In this document: in pieces, positions 38,374 to 46,935 of the stretch
Numbering within the stretch: the first letter of the stretch is position 1
Layout of the letters: every line of letters starts with the position of its first letter
Source: Pseudomonas sp. GV085
GTDB taxonomy: Bacteria > Pseudomonadota > Gammaproteobacteria > Pseudomonadales > Pseudomonadaceae
Assembly: GCF_003050925.1 (NCBI RefSeq)
Contig: NZ_QAOV01000014.1
Location: forward strand, 62,001-126,000
Length of the DNA stretch: 64,000 nt
Direction: 5' to 3'
The notes under the pieces: model-generated
What the model saw: only the letters and a program-made list of their open reading frames with translations
The model's database searches: none
What the model was told of the DNA's origin: nothing
Position numbers and translations under genes: made by a program

Positions 38374-38375
38374 GA

Positions 38376-38452
38376 TTCGGCTCCTCTCGGGAGAATCACC
38401 GTGCTTTGCATTGCCAAAGCGATGGCAAGCTTCAGCGGGCGGACCCCCCGAT
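38376..38452 (-). promoter_or_regulatory. Foldable 77-nt leader RNA element, copy 2
   Basis: Exactly as long as the copy-1 element. The closing UCGG/CCGA pairing, UUGCC/GGCAA hairpin and CUCC-CGAGA-GGAG hairpin are kept; the last gains a base pair relative to copy 1. The segment GCAAAGCACGG is close to the GCAAAGCC core of c-di-GMP-I riboswitches, but the match is partial. Confidence 0.45.
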
Positions 38453-38459
38453 AACTAAG

Positions 38460-38488
38460 ACTAAAGTTCCATAGCAAATCTTTGTCAA
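38460..38488 (-). promoter_or_regulatory. Sigma70-type promoter of giant peroxidase gene 2
   Basis: Minus-strand TTGACA, 17-base spacer, TTTAGT, as upstream of giant gene 1. Confidence 0.6.
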
Positions 38489-38765
38489 TATTACGTCGTT
38501 AAAACAGACGACTGGTGTCACGCCTCTCAACTAGCTGTTTTTAAAAGACATATAGGAAGTTGAGCGCAGGTATAGAGCAAAATGTTATTTCGAACTGTTT
38601 CGCCGCCACCTACGCTGCTGCATAAGGGAGCAACGCAGCGATTTCGCAAGACTCGCCATCCATAGAGCGACCAGCCTGCGTGTCCATAAGCTGTTTACGG
38701 AACGACATTTACCGTTAACTGTTGCGCCTCAGGGGCAACCGGCTTTTCGAAGTGGGAGGACCAAC

Positions 38766-40502
38766 ATGCCCAAGCAGTCGAGCATCCGTTCCGAACTGGC
38801 CGACGCGCTTTTTCGCCTGCGCCGCAGTTTTTACTCGCTGGCAGCGTTCAGCGGTGTCATAAACGTCATGATGTTGACGCCAGCCGTTTATATGCTGCAG
38901 GTTTATGATCGAGCCCTGGTCAGTCGCAACGTCACGACCCTGGCGATGTTGACTGTGCTGGTGGTAGGTCTGTTCTTGCTGATGTCCACGCTGGAAATGG
39001 TCCGCACCCGCGTGCTGATCCGGGTCGGCAACTGCCTCGACATGGACCTCAACCAGCGCATTTTCACCGCTGCATTCGAGCGCAACCTGAGCCGCGCCGG
39101 AGGTAATCCGGCCCAGGCGCTGCAAGATCTCGCGCAGGTTCGTCAGTTCGTCACCGGCAACTCCCTGTTCGCTTTCTTCGATGCACCGTGGACGCCGATT
39201 TACCTGCTGGTCGCCTATCTGATCCATCCGTTGCTCGGACTGCTCACCCTGATCGGCTCGCTGATTCTGATGGGTCTGGCTTATCTCACTGAAAAGGCGA
39301 CGCAGAAGCCGCTAGCCGAAGCCAATCAGGCCGCCCTGTCCTCCTCCCTATACGCCAACAACAACCTGCGCAACGCCGAGGTCATCGAGGCCATGGGCAT
39401 GCTGCCGTCGATCAGCAAGCGCTGGTTCCAAAGCCATTTGCGCATTCTGGAAATGCAGACGCTGGCCTCCGACCGCGCGGCCTTGATCAGCAGCACCGGG
39501 CGCTTCGTGCGGATCACCTTGCAGTCACTGATCCTCGGCGCTGGCGCGCTGCTGGCGATCGAAGGCAAGATCACTCCGGGGATGATGATTGCCTGCTCGA
39601 TTCTCACCGGTCGCGCACTGGGCCCGGTGGAACAGGTCATCGCGTCGTGGAAGCAACTGCTCGGCTGCCGTTCGGCCTGGGGCCGGCTCAACGAGATGCT
39701 GCACGACTATCCGCGCCGGCCACCGAGCATGTCGCTGCAGCGGCCGCAGGGCATGCTCGCGGTGGAGAATGTGTATGCCGGCGCCCCCGGTACCAACAAC
39801 ACGATTCTGCGCGGCGTGGGCTTCAGCCTTGTCCCCGGCGAAAGCCTTGGCATTATCGGTCCATCCGCCTCGGGCAAATCCACCCTCGCCCGCCTGCTGG
39901 TTGGCGTCTGGCCGGCGCAGGCGGGCAAGGTGCGCCTGGATGGCGCGGACATATTCACCTGGAACAAGGGCGAACTTGGCCCTTGGCTCGGCTACCTGCC
40001 ACAGGACGTGGAGCTGTTCGAAGGCAACATCGCCGACAACATTGCGCGCTTTGGCGAAGTGGACAGCGAAGCCGTCATCCGCGCCGCCAAGATCACTGGC
40101 GTGCACGAAATGATCCTGCGTTTTCCGCAGGGTTATGACACTCGTCTGGGCACCGATGGCAGCCCGCTTTCCGGTGGCCAGAAGCAACGCATCGCCTTGG
40201 CCCGGGCGTTGTATGGCGAGCCTAATCTGATCGTGCTGGATGAACCGAACGCCAACCTCGACGACGTTGGCGAAAAGGCCCTGGTCGATGCCCTGGCCGA
40301 ACTCAAGGGCCGTGGCGCCACCGTCATTCTGATTTCCCACCGTCCCAACGTACTCTGCGCCGTCGACAAGGTGCTGATGCTGCGCGACGGCGGCGTGCAG
40401 ATGCTCGGCACGCGCGATGAAGTATTCGCAGCGCTGCGCAAGGCCAGTGTGATGCCGGCAGGCGCGTCGACCCCTCTGGCCTCCGTCAAAGCGCGGGAGT
40501 GA
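38766..40502 (+). CDS. Type I secretion ABC transporter (PrtD/AprD type)
   Basis: This 578-residue inner-membrane ATPase drives export of RTX proteins. The N-terminal half has about five or six membrane helices and the type I exporter pattern MMLTPAVYMLQVYDRAL. The nucleotide-binding domain has Walker A GPSASGKST (365-373), signature LSGGQ (468-472), Walker B LIVLDEPNANLD and a switch His in LISHRPN. There is no N-terminal C39 or C39-like domain, as expected for the PrtD/AprD group that handles C-terminal signals. A good GGGAGGA site precedes the ATG. It is the first gene of a three-gene exporter operon divergent from the giant peroxidase genes, which are its likely cargo. Confidence 0.95.
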   Translation: MPKQSSIRSELADALFRLRRSFYSLAAFSGVINVMMLTPAVYMLQVYDRALVSRNVTTLAMLTVLVVGLFLLMSTLEMVRTRVLIRVGNCLDMDLNQRIFTAAFERNLSRAGGNPAQALQDLAQVRQFVTGNSLFAFFDAPWTPIYLLVAYLIHPLLGLLTLIGSLILMGLAYLTEKATQKPLAEANQAALSSSLYANNNLRNAEVIEAMGMLPSISKRWFQSHLRILEMQTLASDRAALISSTGRFVRITLQSLILGAGALLAIEGKITPGMMIACSILTGRALGPVEQVIASWKQLLGCRSAWGRLNEMLHDYPRRPPSMSLQRPQGMLAVENVYAGAPGTNNTILRGVGFSLVPGESLGIIGPSASGKSTLARLLVGVWPAQAGKVRLDGADIFTWNKGELGPWLGYLPQDVELFEGNIADNIARFGEVDSEAVIRAAKITGVHEMILRFPQGYDTRLGTDGSPLSGGQKQRIALARALYGEPNLIVLDEPNANLDDVGEKALVDALAELKGRGATVILISHRPNVLCAVDKVLMLRDGGVQMLGTRDEVFAALRKASVMPAGASTPLASVKARE

Positions 40503-40508
40503 CCGATC

Positions 40509-41849
40509 ATGCAAATGAGCCAACACACCGAGATAATCAAAGCCGATACCAGGAGCATGGTAGATCTGGACGTCGGCAGGCCCGCGCGATGGGGCGTGTG
40601 GCTGGTGCTCGCCGGCTTCGGCGGCTTCCTCCTGTGGTCCTGGCTGGCGCCGCTGGATGCCGGCGTGGTCGCGACAGGCACGGTCAAGGTCACCAACAAT
40701 CGCAAAGCCGTGCAGCATCTGAGCGGCGGTACCGTGGAAGCCATTCTCGTTCGCGAAGGCGATCTGGTGACAAAAGGTCAGGAGGTGGTCCGCCTCGACT
40801 CGTTGCGTGCCGCTGCCGAAGAGGGTGCGGTCAGCGCCCAGTACATCGTCAGCAAGACCGTGGAAAACCGCCTGGAAGCGGAACGTGACGGCCGCGCTGT
40901 GGTGAACTTCGATCCCGAGTTGCTCACGCGCTTCAAGGGTGATCACCGCCTGGAGGCCGCCATGGACCTGCAACAGCGCCTGCTGGACACCCGGCGTGCT
41001 GGGCTCGCTGGCGAAATCAGCATCCTGCAGGAAAACCTGGCCGCGTCGGCGGTGCAGCTCAAGGGCCTGCAGCAGGTCTATAGCGCCCGCGCCTCGCAGA
41101 TCAACTTCCTCAACCAGGAACTGCAAGGCACCCGCGTGTTGACAGCCGAAGGCTATGTGCCGCGCAACCACCTGCTTGAGCTGGAACGCAGCAATGCCGA
41201 CCTCTCCGCCGGTCAGGCCGAGAACCTCAACAACATCGCCCGCGTGCGTAGCCAGACCACCGAAATCAAGCTGCGCATCCTGCAGCGCCAGCACGACTAC
41301 CTGAAGGAAGTCGAATCGCAACTGACCGACACCGCCAAGGAAAACACCACCCTGGCCGACCGCTTGCGCTCGCTGGACTATGAAGTGACCCACACGGTGA
41401 TTCGGTCGCCGATCGATGGCATGGTCCAGGGCCTGAGCATTGCCACCGTTGGCGGGGTCATTCAGCCCGGCTTCAAGATCATGGAAATCGTCCCGGTCAA
41501 CGAACCGCTGCAGGTCGACGCGATGATTCCCGTGCAGGCCATCGACAAAATGGTCCCCGGCCTGCCCGTGGACATTTCCTTCCCGGCCTTCAACCATGCC
41601 AAGACGCCCAACATCCCCGGCCGCGTGAAGACTATCTCTGCCGACCGCCTGATGGACGAGGAAAGCAAGCAACCGTTCTATCTGGCCCAGGTGGAAGTCA
41701 CGCCCGATGGCATGGGCCTGCTCGGCAGCAATCACATTCGCCCCGGAATGCCCGCCAGCGTCACCATCAAGACAGGCGAACGCAACATGATCAGCTATCT
41801 TCTTAAACCAATGCTCGATCGTGTGGACAGCTCATTCAAGGAACAATGA
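40509..41849 (+). CDS. Type I secretion periplasmic adaptor (HlyD/PrtE type)
   Basis: This 446-residue membrane fusion protein has a short cytoplasmic N-terminus, one membrane helix (about residues 30-50, GVWLVLAGFGGFLLWSWLAPL), a lipoyl/biotinyl-like half motif (GTVKVTNNRKAVQHLSGG), a long coiled-coil hairpin (about 110-290) and the C-terminal HlyD segment (RSPIDGMVQGL, PGMPASVTIKTGERN). It bridges the ABC pump to the outer-membrane channel. It starts six bases after the ABC gene stop. An ATG two codons later is a possible alternative start. Confidence 0.95.
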   Translation: MQMSQHTEIIKADTRSMVDLDVGRPARWGVWLVLAGFGGFLLWSWLAPLDAGVVATGTVKVTNNRKAVQHLSGGTVEAILVREGDLVTKGQEVVRLDSLRAAAEEGAVSAQYIVSKTVENRLEAERDGRAVVNFDPELLTRFKGDHRLEAAMDLQQRLLDTRRAGLAGEISILQENLAASAVQLKGLQQVYSARASQINFLNQELQGTRVLTAEGYVPRNHLLELERSNADLSAGQAENLNNIARVRSQTTEIKLRILQRQHDYLKEVESQLTDTAKENTTLADRLRSLDYEVTHTVIRSPIDGMVQGLSIATVGGVIQPGFKIMEIVPVNEPLQVDAMIPVQAIDKMVPGLPVDISFPAFNHAKTPNIPGRVKTISADRLMDEESKQPFYLAQVEVTPDGMGLLGSNHIRPGMPASVTIKTGERNMISYLLKPMLDRVDSSFKEQ

Positions 41850-41850
41850 G

Positions 41851-43179
41851 ATGGAACGTCATTGCCTGCTCTTCTGCCTGCTGGGACTGGCCCTGCCGGC
41901 CAGTGCCATGGACCTCAAGCAAGCCTGGGATCTGTTGCTGTTCCAGGGCCCTATCTACCAGGCCTCCGTGCATGAAAAAGAGGCTGGCGAGGAAAACCGC
42001 GCCATTGGCAAGGCCGGCCTGCTACCGCAGATCAATGCCTCGGGCTACCACAATAAGGTCAATGGCTCCCAAAGCCAGAACAACGTCGACAGAGATCTCC
42101 ATTACGACTCCAAGGGCGCCAACGTGCGCCTGCGCCAGCCGCTGTTCAACAAACAGAAGATGGCCGAGTACCGCCAGGGTCAGCAGCGTGCCGACTACAG
42201 CGTCGCGGTGTTCGATGCCAAAACCCAGGACGCCGCGGTGCGCCTGGCCGAAAGCTATTTCGATGTGCTCCTGGCCAGCGAAACCATCGTCCTGGCCAAG
42301 TCCAAGCTGAACGCCTTCGAAGAACAGCTCGCCTCGGCAAAACGGCGCATGGAGCTGGGGGCCGGCACCGTCACCGACATTGACGAGTCGACCGCTCGCC
42401 GCGACCTCGCCGACGCCGAACTGATCGAAGCGCAAGACAACCTGATCAACGCGCGCACCAAGCTCGAGGAATATATCGGTGAAACCCCCGAGTCGCTGAC
42501 CACCTTGCGCCCGAGCTTCGATACACCACCGCTGCTACCGAGCAACCTGCAGGACTGGTTGGTCAAAGCCCAGGTCGATAGCCCGCTGATCCATGCGCGC
42601 CGTTATAGCAGCGACCTCGCAGCAGAAGAAGTGAAGCGCGCCAGCGCTGGCCACTGGCCAACACTGGATTTCATTGCCGGCTACACCGCGGGTGAGAGCC
42701 AATCACTCTCCGAGTTGAATCAACGCAACCACTACGGCTCGATCGGGCTGGAAGTCAATATCCCGCTGTACAGCGGTGGCGGCGTCAGCGCGCTGACACG
42801 CCAGGCCAGTGCCAATAGCGATAAGGCCATGGATGAACTCGACGCCGCGCGACAGGAAGTCATCACCGAAACCACCCGTGAGTATCAAGGCATCCTGAGC
42901 GGCGCCAAACGCATTCGCGCGCTGGAGAAGGCAGTGGAATCCAACGAACGCTCACTGGCATCGTCACGCAAGGGCTTCAAAGAGGGTGGCACCAGCACCA
43001 ACTCGGACGTCCTCAATGCAGAAGAGCTGCTCTTCGTTGCGCGCCACGATCTGTTCGACGCCAAGTTGCGCTATTTGATGTCGCGCCTGCGCCTGGCCTC
43101 ATCGGTGGGCAGCCTGGGCGACGACGATATCAACCAGATCAACGAGTACCTCGGCCCGGAACTGCTGGTCACCAAATAA
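41851..43179 (+). CDS. Type I secretion outer-membrane channel (TolC/PrtF type)
   Basis: This 442-residue TolC-family protein begins with a signal peptide (MERHCLLFCLLGLALPASA, cleavage after ASA) and carries two outer-membrane efflux protein repeats with the long helical hairpins of the periplasmic tunnel. The start is placed at the ATG one base after the adaptor stop codon, preceded by AAGGA. The longer frame starting inside the adaptor gene would bury the signal peptide. It completes the exporter. Confidence 0.93.
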   Translation: MERHCLLFCLLGLALPASAMDLKQAWDLLLFQGPIYQASVHEKEAGEENRAIGKAGLLPQINASGYHNKVNGSQSQNNVDRDLHYDSKGANVRLRQPLFNKQKMAEYRQGQQRADYSVAVFDAKTQDAAVRLAESYFDVLLASETIVLAKSKLNAFEEQLASAKRRMELGAGTVTDIDESTARRDLADAELIEAQDNLINARTKLEEYIGETPESLTTLRPSFDTPPLLPSNLQDWLVKAQVDSPLIHARRYSSDLAAEEVKRASAGHWPTLDFIAGYTAGESQSLSELNQRNHYGSIGLEVNIPLYSGGGVSALTRQASANSDKAMDELDAARQEVITETTREYQGILSGAKRIRALEKAVESNERSLASSRKGFKEGGTSTNSDVLNAEELLFVARHDLFDAKLRYLMSRLRLASSVGSLGDDDINQINEYLGPELLVTK

Positions 43180-43192
43180 CGCTCACCTGCCG

Positions 43193-43222
43193 GCCGGTCG
43201 AGCCAAATGATGGCCGACCGGC
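43193..43222 (+). terminator. Probable terminator hairpin of the T1SS operon
   Basis: GCCGGTCG-A-GCCA pairs with TGGC-CGACCGGC around a five-base loop, 14 bases past the TolC-like stop codon. No U-run follows, so termination strength is uncertain. Confidence 0.5.
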
Positions 43223-43410
43223 GTTCCCCTCCGTCAACTCACCTACCTTTAACCCGGCCCTTCATCGCTCCATCTCGGCGCAGACAGGCAGCCGCCAGCG
43301 AAAAAACAGTCAACGTTGAAACGCGTCCACTAAGCCCTTGATTCCCTTTATGCTCGATCCAGTTCCAAATCAAAAGCCACGCCCGGCTCCAGACTGTAAA
43401 CTGTGTCCCC

Positions 43411-44541
43411 ATGCGCAAACTCTTGTACCTGACATTCTCCATGGCGTTGCTCGCCGCCCTCACGACCTATGCGATGTGGGCCGCGGACCGGCCGGTGGGT
43501 CATTACCTTTCGGACCTGCGGATCAACCTGGCAGTCGACCAGGGTACGCCTGCGGACCGTGGCAATCTGCTGGGCATTCAGCCCGAGCTGTTTCCTACCG
43601 ATTATCAAAGTCCCGAGCGTCTGCACCGCAAGCTCGCGGCCTATCTGCAGGCAGCCCGGGACCAGGGATTGTTGAACGGCAAGACCGTCGTCGTGTTGCC
43701 GGAACACATCGGTACCTGGCTGATGGTCAGCGGCGAGAAGGATGAGTTGTATCAGGCCAGCACTCTCAAGGAGGCCATGAACTGGCTGGCGGTGAGCAAC
43801 CCCCTGAAGTTCGCCAAGGCGTTGATCAGCGCCGAGGGCGGCAACCGCCTGGACGATGCCCACCTGCGCATGAAAGCCAAGGCAATGGCCAGGGACTACC
43901 AGGCATTGTTCGGAGGGCTGGCCAGGGAATTCCACGTAACGCTGGTGGCGGGCTCCATCGTGCTGCCCGAACCGAGCATCATCGACGGCACCCTGAAAAT
44001 CGGTCGCGGTGCGCTGTACAACAGCAGCGTGGTGTTCAACAGCGAAGGCGTGCCGATCGGCCAGCCCCAGCGCCAGATGCACCCGCTCTTCGCAGTACAG
44101 AACGGGATCAAGGCGAACGGCGACCACTCGTTCAACGTCGTTGATACCCCAGCAGGAAGGCTGGGCGTACTGATCGGCCACGACAGCTGGTACCCGGAAA
44201 ACTACCTCAAGCTCAACGACCAAAGCGCACAGCTGGTTGCAGTACCGGCCTTTGTCGCCGGCCGTGGCACCTGGGAACAACCGTGGCACGGCTACAGGGG
44301 ATCGCCGGAACCGGCGTCGGTCAACTTGAAGCCTGGAGAAGTCAGTGAAGGCCAGGCCTGGCAGCGCCTGACCCTCACGACCCGGATACCGGCCAGTCAG
44401 GCTGTCGCTGGCATAAGTGTGTTCCTGCGAGGTCAGTTCTGGGATCAGGGCAGCGCCGGACATAGTTTCCTCAGCAGCAACGGCCAGCACTTTGCCGACG
44501 GCAACGCCCAGGGTGCGCGTTTGCTGAACCTCTGGTTGTAA
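43411..44541 (+). CDS. Nitrilase-fold protein lacking catalytic Cys and Lys
   Basis: This 376-residue protein has an N-terminal membrane anchor or signal (LLYLTFSMALLAALTTYAMWAA) and then a carbon-nitrogen hydrolase fold. The first catalytic position is kept as Glu98 in VVLPEHIG. The nucleophile position reads GVLIGHDSWYPE (Gly256) where active members have a Cys followed by Tyr/Glu-Asp (LICYD). The Lys segment reads QRQMHPLF instead of K-x-HL. It is therefore probably a pseudoenzyme exposed to the periplasm, perhaps sensing or binding. The AraC gene follows with a three-base gap, so the two are likely cotranscribed and translationally coupled. Alignment by eye leaves some doubt on the Lys position. 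Confidence 0.8.
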   Translation: MRKLLYLTFSMALLAALTTYAMWAADRPVGHYLSDLRINLAVDQGTPADRGNLLGIQPELFPTDYQSPERLHRKLAAYLQAARDQGLLNGKTVVVLPEHIGTWLMVSGEKDELYQASTLKEAMNWLAVSNPLKFAKALISAEGGNRLDDAHLRMKAKAMARDYQALFGGLAREFHVTLVAGSIVLPEPSIIDGTLKIGRGALYNSSVVFNSEGVPIGQPQRQMHPLFAVQNGIKANGDHSFNVVDTPAGRLGVLIGHDSWYPENYLKLNDQSAQLVAVPAFVAGRGTWEQPWHGYRGSPEPASVNLKPGEVSEGQAWQRLTLTTRIPASQAVAGISVFLRGQFWDQGSAGHSFLSSNGQHFADGNAQGARLLNLWL

Positions 44542-44544
44542 GCC

Positions 44545-45585
44545 ATGAAACCGCAGCCAATGCGCCTCGGCGATCTGTCGGTGGGTTTTGTTCATAGCCT
44601 GGCCGATGCCGTGCGCAGTCATGGTATCGATCCGCAGCCACTGCTCGATCAATACGGCCTCGATGCCGCGCGCCTGAGCGAAGCCGGTGCACGGCTGTCG
44701 ATTCCGCGCTACATGCGCCTGGGCCACGGTGCCATTCAACTGACCGACGACCCGGCCCTTGGCTTGCGCATGGGCCAGCTCAGTCGCCTGAGCCAGGCCG
44801 GCCTCGCTGGCATCACTGCGGCGCAGGCGCCGACCGTACGTGAAGCCGCGCGCTGCCTGATTCGATTCGAAGCCCTGTATGGTTCGAATTATCGGGGCCA
44901 ATCAAGCTTTCACGAAGACGCCCAGGGCGCCTGGCTGCGCTTCTATTCGATCAGCCCCTACAACGCTTACAACCGCTTCGTGGTGGATTCGATCATCGCT
45001 GGCTGGTTGCATCAATTATCCAGTGTCAGCCCTGCCCCACTGCGCGCCGAACGTATCGAGATCGAATTCGAGGAGCCCGGTTACCGCGCGGCCTATGATG
45101 TTTTGGGTGACTGTCCGATTCAGTTTGGCGGCGAGCACAATCAACTGCGCTTGAGCCTTTCCAGTCTCGCCCAGCGCAACCCCGAGCATTGCCCGAGCAC
45201 CTGGCGGCATTTGCTGCAACTGTGTGAGCGGGAACTGGAACAACTGACACGCACCCGCAGCCTGCGTGAACGCATCATCGCGCTGCTGGGACCCTTGCTC
45301 AATGGTGGCCGGGAGCCCGACCTGCTAGAGGTGGCGACACGCCTGAAGCTGCCCACCTGGACCTTGCGCCGCAAGCTCGCCGATGAAGGCACACAATTTC
45401 GTGCGATTCTCAACGACACCCGCCGCGACCTGGCCATGACTTACATACGCGACACCGAACTGGCGTTCGGAGAGATCGCCTACCTGCTGGGCTTCGCCTC
45501 AGCCGAAGCGTTTCAACGCGCTTTCAAACGCTGGAACGGGCAGACACCCGGCGAATTTCGCCGCAGCCATCGCCAATCCGCCTGA
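44545..45585 (+). CDS. AraC-family transcriptional regulator
   Basis: This 346-residue regulator has an N-terminal ligand-binding domain of the arabinose-binding (OruR/ArgR-like) type and a C-terminal double helix-turn-helix. The latter contains LKLPTWTLRRKLADEGTQFRAIL and, in the second HTH, GEIAYLLGFASAEAFQRAFKRWNGQTPGEFRR. It is coupled to the nitrilase-fold gene and may regulate it or nearby genes. Its target and inducer are not visible. Confidence 0.92.
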   Translation: MKPQPMRLGDLSVGFVHSLADAVRSHGIDPQPLLDQYGLDAARLSEAGARLSIPRYMRLGHGAIQLTDDPALGLRMGQLSRLSQAGLAGITAAQAPTVREAARCLIRFEALYGSNYRGQSSFHEDAQGAWLRFYSISPYNAYNRFVVDSIIAGWLHQLSSVSPAPLRAERIEIEFEEPGYRAAYDVLGDCPIQFGGEHNQLRLSLSSLAQRNPEHCPSTWRHLLQLCERELEQLTRTRSLRERIIALLGPLLNGGREPDLLEVATRLKLPTWTLRRKLADEGTQFRAILNDTRRDLAMTYIRDTELAFGEIAYLLGFASAEAFQRAFKRWNGQTPGEFRRSHRQSA

Positions 45586-45588
45586 TGC

Positions 45589-45675
45589 CTACAACTCGGT
45601 AGCGTCTTCCGCCGGCTCCAGTGGGTCCAGTTCGAAAGCCTGGTACTCGAGCAGTTCTTCTTGATAATCGTCCAT
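45589..45675 (-). CDS. Very small acidic ORF (28 residues)
   Basis: On the minus strand an ATG follows GGGGGA by seven bases and opens a 28-residue ORF, MDDYQEELLEYQ...ATEL, with about ten acidic residues and no Lys, Arg or His. The ribosome binding site and skewed composition favour a real small protein. I do not recognise the family. It converges on the AraC gene. Confidence 0.5.
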   Translation of the reverse strand: MDDYQEELLEYQAFELDPLEPAEDATEL

Positions 45676-45887
45676 TTTTGAATCCCCCAACCCGTAGTGA
45701 AAAACGCCTGAATAAATGACCCATTCCTTGAGCATAAAGTGCCAGCGTGAAGGAAAAATGACGCGGACACGACACTCTGTCGCTACTGAATAAAACGTAG
45801 CAGCTGGTCAGGAATTTATCATTGGTTTTTTCGCGGGAGACCGCAGAACAGCGGTCTTGCTTGATGCGGGTCAATCTTTTGGCTGAT

Positions 45888-45919
45888 CACAGGGTCGGGG
45901 CATTTGATCCGACCCTGTG
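45888..45919 (-). terminator. Hairpin after the lipoprotein gene
   Basis: An 11-bp stem (CACAGGGTCGG and its complement, ten-base loop) lies just past the stop codon of the minus-strand lipoprotein. No clear U-run follows. Confidence 0.5.
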
Positions 45920-45928
45920 GTGTCACCC

Positions 45929-46732
45929 TCACTGGCCGGAGACAGGCATCGCCGGAATGGGTTCGCTCGGTGGCGGCAAGTCACTCGGGTTCGACGGTGG
46001 CGTGACGATTTCCGGGGACGGTGCCGGCACTACACTCTCGGTCGGCGTGATCGGCGGCGCCTCAGGAGGCGGGGTAACCGGCTCGGAGGCCGCAGGCTCT
46101 GCAGCAGGTGCCGGGACAGGTGCAAGCGGTGCCGGCGCAGCCTTGGCTTCAGGCATACCCAGATCGGTTTTCGGCTTTTCGGTGATGTGCGCAGCCTTTT
46201 TCGCTTCTGGCGGCAGGAACAGCTCGACCAGCGCAAAGAAACGCTCGTAGAACTTGGCAGACGATACGGTTTCGCTGGCGACCTTGACCATCGAGTCATC
46301 GGAGGAGCCGATCGGCATCGACACCGAGCCCAGCACACCCACACCGAGACTGGCGGAGTTGTTGGTCTTCTTCAGTGCATAACGATCCTGCAGGGCGTTG
46401 GCGAATACGGTCGCGTGGTGCCCTTCGCTGCCGTCATCGGTACAGACCACACTGAAGCTGATCTCCATGTGGTTCTCGCCGGTCTGCTGGAAACTCTTGT
46501 GACCGCTGACCAGCTTCGAATCGTTGCTGGTGATGATGTAACCCTGGCTGAGCAAGGCACGACGGGCGGCTTCACAGCTCTGGGTATCGGTCACCGGATA
46601 GTTGCGGGAAAAGGTTCCGGAGTCGTCGAAGTTCTCATGCTCGTAGATGGCGGCCTTGTTCGATGAACAACCGGCCGCAGCGGCAAGCATGGCTGCCAGC
46701 CCGACAACCCGCATGGGAAGTGATTTAAACAT
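45929..46732 (-). CDS. Outer-membrane lipoprotein, DUF2242 type
   Basis: This 267-residue protein has a lipoprotein signal with lipobox AAAGC (Cys22 after MFKSLPMRVVGLAAMLAAAA). A conserved globular part (about 25-190; FSRNYPVTDTQSCEAARRALLSQGY and FYERFFALVELFL) fits the DUF2242 family. The C-terminal 75 residues are a Pro/Ala/Glu-rich tail that may span periplasm or peptidoglycan. No enzymatic motif is seen. It appears monocistronic. Confidence 0.8.
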   Translation of the reverse strand: MFKSLPMRVVGLAAMLAAAAGCSSNKAAIYEHENFDDSGTFSRNYPVTDTQSCEAARRALLSQGYIITSNDSKLVSGHKSFQQTGENHMEISFSVVCTDDGSEGHHATVFANALQDRYALKKTNNSASLGVGVLGSVSMPIGSSDDSMVKVASETVSSAKFYERFFALVELFLPPEAKKAAHITEKPKTDLGMPEAKAAPAPLAPVPAPAAEPAASEPVTPPPEAPPITPTESVVPAPSPEIVTPPSNPSDLPPPSEPIPAMPVSGQ

Positions 46733-46874
46733 TGAACATCCTGAGGAAAACGGTTCGGGGCATATTGTGCAACAGATCGATGCTTAGCGGAGCATCGATC
46801 GTGTCTTAAAACGATTACAGGCTGATTGACCCCGGTTTTACGGAAAAGTCACCACGGCAAATGACGTACGGCCA

Positions 46875-46907
46875 AATAAAAAGACCCCGGCCTTTCGGCC
46901 GGGGTCT
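46875..46907 (-). terminator. Rho-independent terminator of ppiD
   Basis: Stem AGACCCCGGCC / GGCCGGGGTCT with a four-base loop, followed on the minus strand by TTTTTATTTGG, 29 bases past the ppiD stop codon. Confidence 0.9.
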
Positions 46908-46935
46908 CCTGTGCAGCGCTAAACCTGGTCAGGCA

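Larger units (their letters stand above)
38097..38591 (-). repeat. Duplicated upstream/leader region, copy 2
   Basis: Counterpart of 26427-26924. It carries the same promoter boxes, 77-nt element, leader ORF and CCCGGGACCCGGG near-palindrome (about 38214-38230). Beyond it, up to the T1SS start at 38766, the sequence is unique and should contain the promoter of the secretion operon. Confidence 0.9.

Noticed and set aside
38716-38740. GTTGCGCC/GGGGCAAC hairpin before the exporter operon
   Set aside because: It is short and lies between putative promoter and start codon; no regulator or terminator role could be supported.
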